A stretch of 64,000 nt of DNA from Taxillus chinensis (lineage: Eukaryota > Streptophyta > Magnoliopsida > Santalales > Loranthaceae): contig CM042085.1 in NCBI GenBank assembly GCA_023512835.1, forward strand, positions 5,866,062-5,930,061. The letters are read 5' to 3'. The position numbers were made by a program, and so were the translations under genes. Under the pieces are notes generated by a model. The model was not told where the DNA came from. It made no database searches and worked only from the letters and a program-made list of their open reading frames with translations. Below, piece after piece: positions 59,770 to 64,000 of this stretch. How positions within the stretch are numbered: position 1 is the stretch's first letter; every line of letters begins with the position of its first letter.

Positions 59770-62700
59770 TCATCTCTTTCTCTTGGTAGAGGTAGACGCG
59801 GCACGTCCCTTTTTCTTCTCTGCTGCGGCAGAACCTCCTCTCCCCTTGCCAGCCAGTGTTTTCTTGCCATTTGAACTTCCTGCACTTTTTAGGTCTAGCT
59901 GCACCTGTATAGCTACAACATATATAATAATAAGAAGAAGAAACCATCAATTTACCATTGGAAAATATCAAGTGCTTCAGGTTTAGGGACAATGCTACAA
60001 AAAAGTTCAAGTGCCCTTGAACCATCAGAATCCATTTCATCCATTAGACGCATACGTGCAAGCAAGGTATAAGTTAATTATTCATGCACAAGAGAATATA
60101 TATCACCCACCTTTTGAATTAAGACTCTGGAAACCTAACTCCAGCTTACCAGCACTATTAGCAGCGTTTTCTGGCAAATGAAAACAGAGTAAATGAATTG
60201 CCATTGTCAATCAGAGATTTATGCTGAACAAGCATGAGAATACTTGTGTGCGCGGGCGTGTATGTGTGTGTGTGGTGGTGGTGGTGGTGGGGGGGGGGGG
60301 GGGGGGTACCCAAATCTTCAGAATCTGAATAGTCCTCTTCGCTGTCAGCCAATGCATCACTCTGGTTTCCGAATTCATCAACTGTTGGTTCTAAAATAGC
60401 TGCAATGCGCTTTTTGGGGGTTTTTTTCATTCCAGGAATTGTAATTAAATCTGCTGATCTCACTACCCGCAATTTACTTCCTTGGTTGTATGCTTTCGTT
60501 AGAGCCGATTTAACAGCTGGCTGTATTCCATCCATTGGATTTGGGTGACCCTGATGCACACAACATTCTTACAGTACTGGGATTTTATTGAACTGTCGTA
60601 AAATATATGTTGTGCGCATATTATCCAGAAAAAATACCCGAAATTTCGATAGTTCCACAATACTATCAAAGTCCTCCTGATTAATAGCATATGAATCCAT
60701 AAATTCCACTACGCTTTGAACAGCTTCATCCTGGAAATTATAACGGGAAAAATGATGCACATATGCCTCACATAGGACGAAACAACATAATTTGCTAAAT
60801 TATTTCAAACCTTGGACAGCACGTGAAGTGGATAGGTTAATCGTTTAAGGAGAAGAGTTAAGTAATCAACTCGCAATGCTGACCTGTTAAAATTTTCTCA
60901 AATTACCAACGAGAAACAAAGCAATCATAGCTCTCCCCAGTATTCACTGTACAGAAAAAGTAATATGTTTACCTCGCAGAATTAGATGCACGACTACTGA
61001 GACAATGAACATGCAAATCCTCCAGAAGCCTAAAATTCTTTCTCGTTGTAGAGTTCTTCCCGAGCCACCCACCAAATCTATTATAATTGCGTTCCCCCTG
61101 TAGATGCCAAGTCAACCTATAAGTTTTACAATGCCCTATAAATTTCATCAAGACATTCTAAGTTCAAATACAAGTTCATATCTTCGTCCCTCTGGTAATT
61201 GGGTTCGTCTGCTGATTTCAGAATTCAACAAGCAGGTACCTTTTTGAAGTACAACCATAAAAGTAAAGTTCATGCCAACATCAACTACTTGTGTAAAGGA
61301 AGAACCATACCATTTTATGGTAATTCATAATCTACATGAATTTTCTGACTAGTGATCTGATTATAGCTAAGCTATTTGGAGTACAAAAGCAGAACGAGCA
61401 GGTGTCAAGGACAAATAGATTCCCAGAAGCCAAAGACATTATACAACCTGCCTTAGTCTATGCTGTTTACCTGTTCAAGAATCTCCCTTTGCCCATGCAA
61501 CAGCGCAGCCCTAGTCGAAAATAACAATAAATAATAAATAATAAATAAACTAGAGGGAAAATGAAAAAAGTAAAGTCCAAAATTAATGCTCATATTAGCT
61601 GAAGTCGAAAAACATACGGGACTATAGAAGATGCCAGTGAAGAATTTAGAGAGAGTTGCCAACGTTGATATCCACGAATCTGTACATTTATTATATCCCC
61701 ATCTCCAATAGACTCAGCAGCACGGGCAATCAAGTTCATCCTTTTCATCCCACCATCATCCTTACCAGCCAAGTTGGGCCTATAATTAATATAATTTTCC
61801 TGCAGTGTGATCACACAAATGAGTTTTATGTACGTAAAAGCTAAAAACCTAATATAATTGTGGCAGACCAAATGAAATTTTTAAAAACCTGAATAATGAG
61901 AGGAACAACATCAGGGTCACTCATGCTCAGATCAATCCGCTCATCCATTTTCAACTTCCCTCCATTGAAAGCAAACAGCCTACAAGCCCAAGGAAGCAAG
62001 ATATGCCCTCCAGTCATGCCACAAACATTACATATGCAGGAAAGAATTTATAATAGACAAGACAAGGTCCTTGTAACACGATAGCCATAATAAATAGAGA
62101 TGAAAATATCAGCTATCCACAAAAATTGGAAGTTGTGATTAAAAAACCAAACCAGATATTTGATAAAATTATTCAAATATTTAAACGACCCAAGCTATAT
62201 AGCAAAAAAATTTGAACGCATTATATTCATGTAATTGAAGTCATATTGTTAGCTATCAACTCACAAGATATCCAGACAAGGTAAATCAACAGTCACAAAT
62301 AAAAATCAACAGACGTTATTATCCTACTATGATAAATAAAAATCTATAAAAACTATATTGCCACTTCAAACTTAGAATCAAGAGACCCTAACCAATAAAA
62401 AACTGACTGACAATGGAAACAAAAATTTACTCGTTATCAAATAGTACTGATATGAACAAAATCTTAACACAAACATCGCACAATCTAAATATCACAAGGA
62501 TTACACTGGGGAGCTGGCAACTTACTCATATCCTAAGGCCTCAATGTATTGAGCCCAGGTACTAAACGCCTAACCCTATAGTGAGATTATTAAGGAAAGA
62601 TCTAGCCGTCCAGTGGCACATTTACCCTGTCAACCAATTCAAAGTTTCGAGAAAGTACAAATAAGACTACCTATCAGCAGCAGTCAATTGCAATATATCT

Positions 62701-62950
62701 ATCCTAAGGCAGTATTCTGCAACACAAAGGATGCCAGGAAGCAAAAATGACAGCAAAATCCAAAGCTAGAGGCATCATACTTATCGACCGCTGTAAATGG
62801 CGAAATATCCACATCCTTTGCACTGCTCAGAAGACGCTGTCTTACATCATCATACTGAATGATTGACATGGAGAGGCTCATATAATGGAGTTGGTTTAGT
62901 GCCATGCGTATATCGCCATTAACTCTTTCCGCTAGTTCTTCGAGAGCAAT
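59770..62950 (-). CDS. RFC1: RFC1: replication factor C large subunit, C-terminal exons (5' partial)
   Basis: RFC1 is the largest subunit of the nuclear clamp loader that loads PCNA at primer ends. Reading the - strand, exons are 62781-62950, 61889-61979, 61618-61799, 61471-61510, 60973-61097, 60811-60883, 60638-60730, 60310-60550, 60111-60170 and 59770-59912. They join in phase to 405 residues plus TGA. Landmarks are IALEELAERVNGDIRMALNQ (end of the AAA+ lid), DVDISPFTAVDKLFAFNGGK and ERIDLSMSDPDVVPLIIQEN. These are followed by RAAESIGDGDIINVQIR, ALLHGQREILEQGERNYNRF, GGWLGKNSTT, FMDSYAINQEDFDSIVELSK and AVKSALTKAYNQGSKLRVVR. KKTPKKRIAAILEP then leads to an acidic stretch and a basic tail ending TSTKRKR, a likely nuclear signal. 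This covers the lid/collar and the RFC1 C-terminal domain. The BRCT domain, Walker A and the ATG lie beyond 64,000. No lesion was seen. Confidence 0.93.
60266..60306. repeat. (GT)n(GGT)n and G homopolymer at an RFC1 splice donor
   Basis: GT and GGT repeats run into 17-18 consecutive G on the + strand. On the coding strand this is a C-run that begins 4 bases into the intron, directly after the donor GTACC at 60,309. Confidence 0.9.
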
Positions 62951-64000
62951 CTAGAAAGTAAACCCAATGGATTAGATCTTTGTTACATTTAAAAAATAAG
63001 ACTCAAAAAAAGCCACTACCAAATCATTTTAATTACACATCATTAAAAGCCACCTCCATGTGCTACCAAAAAATGTACAAAAAAGAATTACTACAATCTC
63101 TAATGATTCCACTACCACAACCCAAAGACTGTATATGGAACTACAAAATGTTTTATTCTTATTGGGTGTTTTTGGAACCCTGGCTTCAACATAACTCATG
63201 GGATTACATTAATAATCTCATCAATTAATATCAATACATTGTTTTCTTTAACACTTTAAATATAATTAGTAGTCTATAGAGAATTAGTATTTCTTTTAAT
63301 GGTATAAATAATCACAACCTAGGATGTGAAATTACTAACAATGGACTAAAGTTGACTGTTTATTAAGTTTCTGATTTTTGAATTTTCACTTTGTACCCTG
63401 GAATCACAATAATTTTGAATTTAAATTCGATCCTTCAACTTTCAAAAGTTTTTCTATTCAAACCCAAAAATGCCCGAAGAGCATTATTTGAGATTTCTCA
63501 TTTTCAATGAGAAAGAGAGACCAACAATGTCTTCACGAGCAAGAGATCCTTCTTCGAAGAGCATCCCGCAATGTCGCTAGTTTTGTCATTGTCATCTCCC
63601 ATTTCTAAGAAGCTTCATTGCTCCTCCCCCATCCAATTCTCTCCCTTATTTATTTAACCAGTGTCGCATGTTTTATTTATTGATTCATTTATTTTTCTAG
63701 TGATTTGCTTTGCTTAGCACTAACATTAATTCAAGAATCAAGACCATTTTGGTGAATCATAGGCAACCAAACCAGTTGGGCAGGCTATGATTTGTTCACT
63801 TTTAATTTAATATTTTATATTTTAAATTTCGACATTTTAATTATTTTAATGTTATATACATATGTTAAATTCCTTAGTTGAATTGATTCTACTTTATCTT
63901 TATACTAAAATATTATAAATTACAAAAGAAATTCTTATATGTAAAAAAAAATATTACAAATGCCTCGCCAAACCAAAAACATCCAACACATTAGTCGCTC
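62951..64000 (-). other. RFC1 intron, upstream exons not seen
   Basis: The acceptor TTTCTAG at 62,951-62,957 precedes the first RFC1 exon in the window. The remaining kilobase shows no exon I can recognise on the - strand and is AT-rich, consistent with one long intron reaching past the window end. Confidence 0.6.

Noticed and set aside
59762..60040. 92-residue - strand open frame as the RFC1 end (an out-of-frame tail ending EKEMSI)
   Set aside because: The in-phase acceptor at 59,913 gives LDLKSAGSSNGKK to TSTKRKR, which matches RFC1. The other frame does not.
1..64000. CRISPR arrays, operons, prokaryotic or viral systems
   Set aside because: No regularly spaced identical repeats, no operon-like packing and no viral genes. 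The sequence is plant nuclear DNA.

Overview
The window is nuclear DNA of a flowering plant. The evidence is spliced genes with GT-AG introns, plant-only gene families (LSU, fasciclin-like arabinogalactan protein), an AT-rich background with many (ATT)n, (TA)n and (GA)n runs, and plant-type transposons of the LINE, Ty1-copia, hAT and CACTA classes. The FLA and LSU coding regions are strongly G/C-rich at third codon positions against AT-rich surroundings. That fits a monocot or another lineage with GC-rich genes, but I cannot name the species.

Layout. (1) 1-429, + strand: the 3' part of a small Cys-rich CCCCPCG-type protein gene. (2) 430-10,108: AT-rich intergenic DNA with non-autonomous hAT-type elements. 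The clearest is at 2764-3479 with an exact 8-bp target duplication. (3) 10,288-10,587, + strand: an intronless LSU (RESPONSE TO LOW SULFUR) gene with a TATA box. (4) 10.6-16.9 kb: intergenic DNA with a GC-rich unidentified block, a copia RNase H relic, a 315-bp CACTA miniature element and several short tandem repeats. (5) 16,939-45,065, - strand: a complete SMU1 gene (splicing factor with LisH, CTLH and WD40 domains). I reconstruct 16 exons that join in phase into 514 codons plus stop over 28 kb. Its introns are filled with transposons: copia relics, at least five LINE fragments, a MITE, and a nearly intact 3,545-bp hAT transposon with its own intron-containing transposase gene. (6) 45.1-51.8 kb: intergenic DNA with a tRNA-derived SINE-like head, a LINE fragment and an abnormal G/T homopolymer tract. 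(7) 51,842-54,431, + strand: a two-exon fasciclin-like arabinogalactan protein of the FLA15-18 type, whose short last exon lies 1.2 kb downstream of the long first exon. (8) 54.4-59.7 kb: intergenic DNA with a broken berberine-bridge-enzyme fragment. (9) 59,770-62,950, - strand: the last ten exons (405 codons plus stop) of RFC1, the large subunit of the replication factor C clamp loader. The gene continues past the window end.

The genes are unrelated housekeeping, stress and cell-wall genes and do not form a pathway. No novel molecular system is visible. The most notable things are the transposon-laden introns of an otherwise intact splicing-factor gene and the almost complete hAT element nested in one of them in sense orientation.
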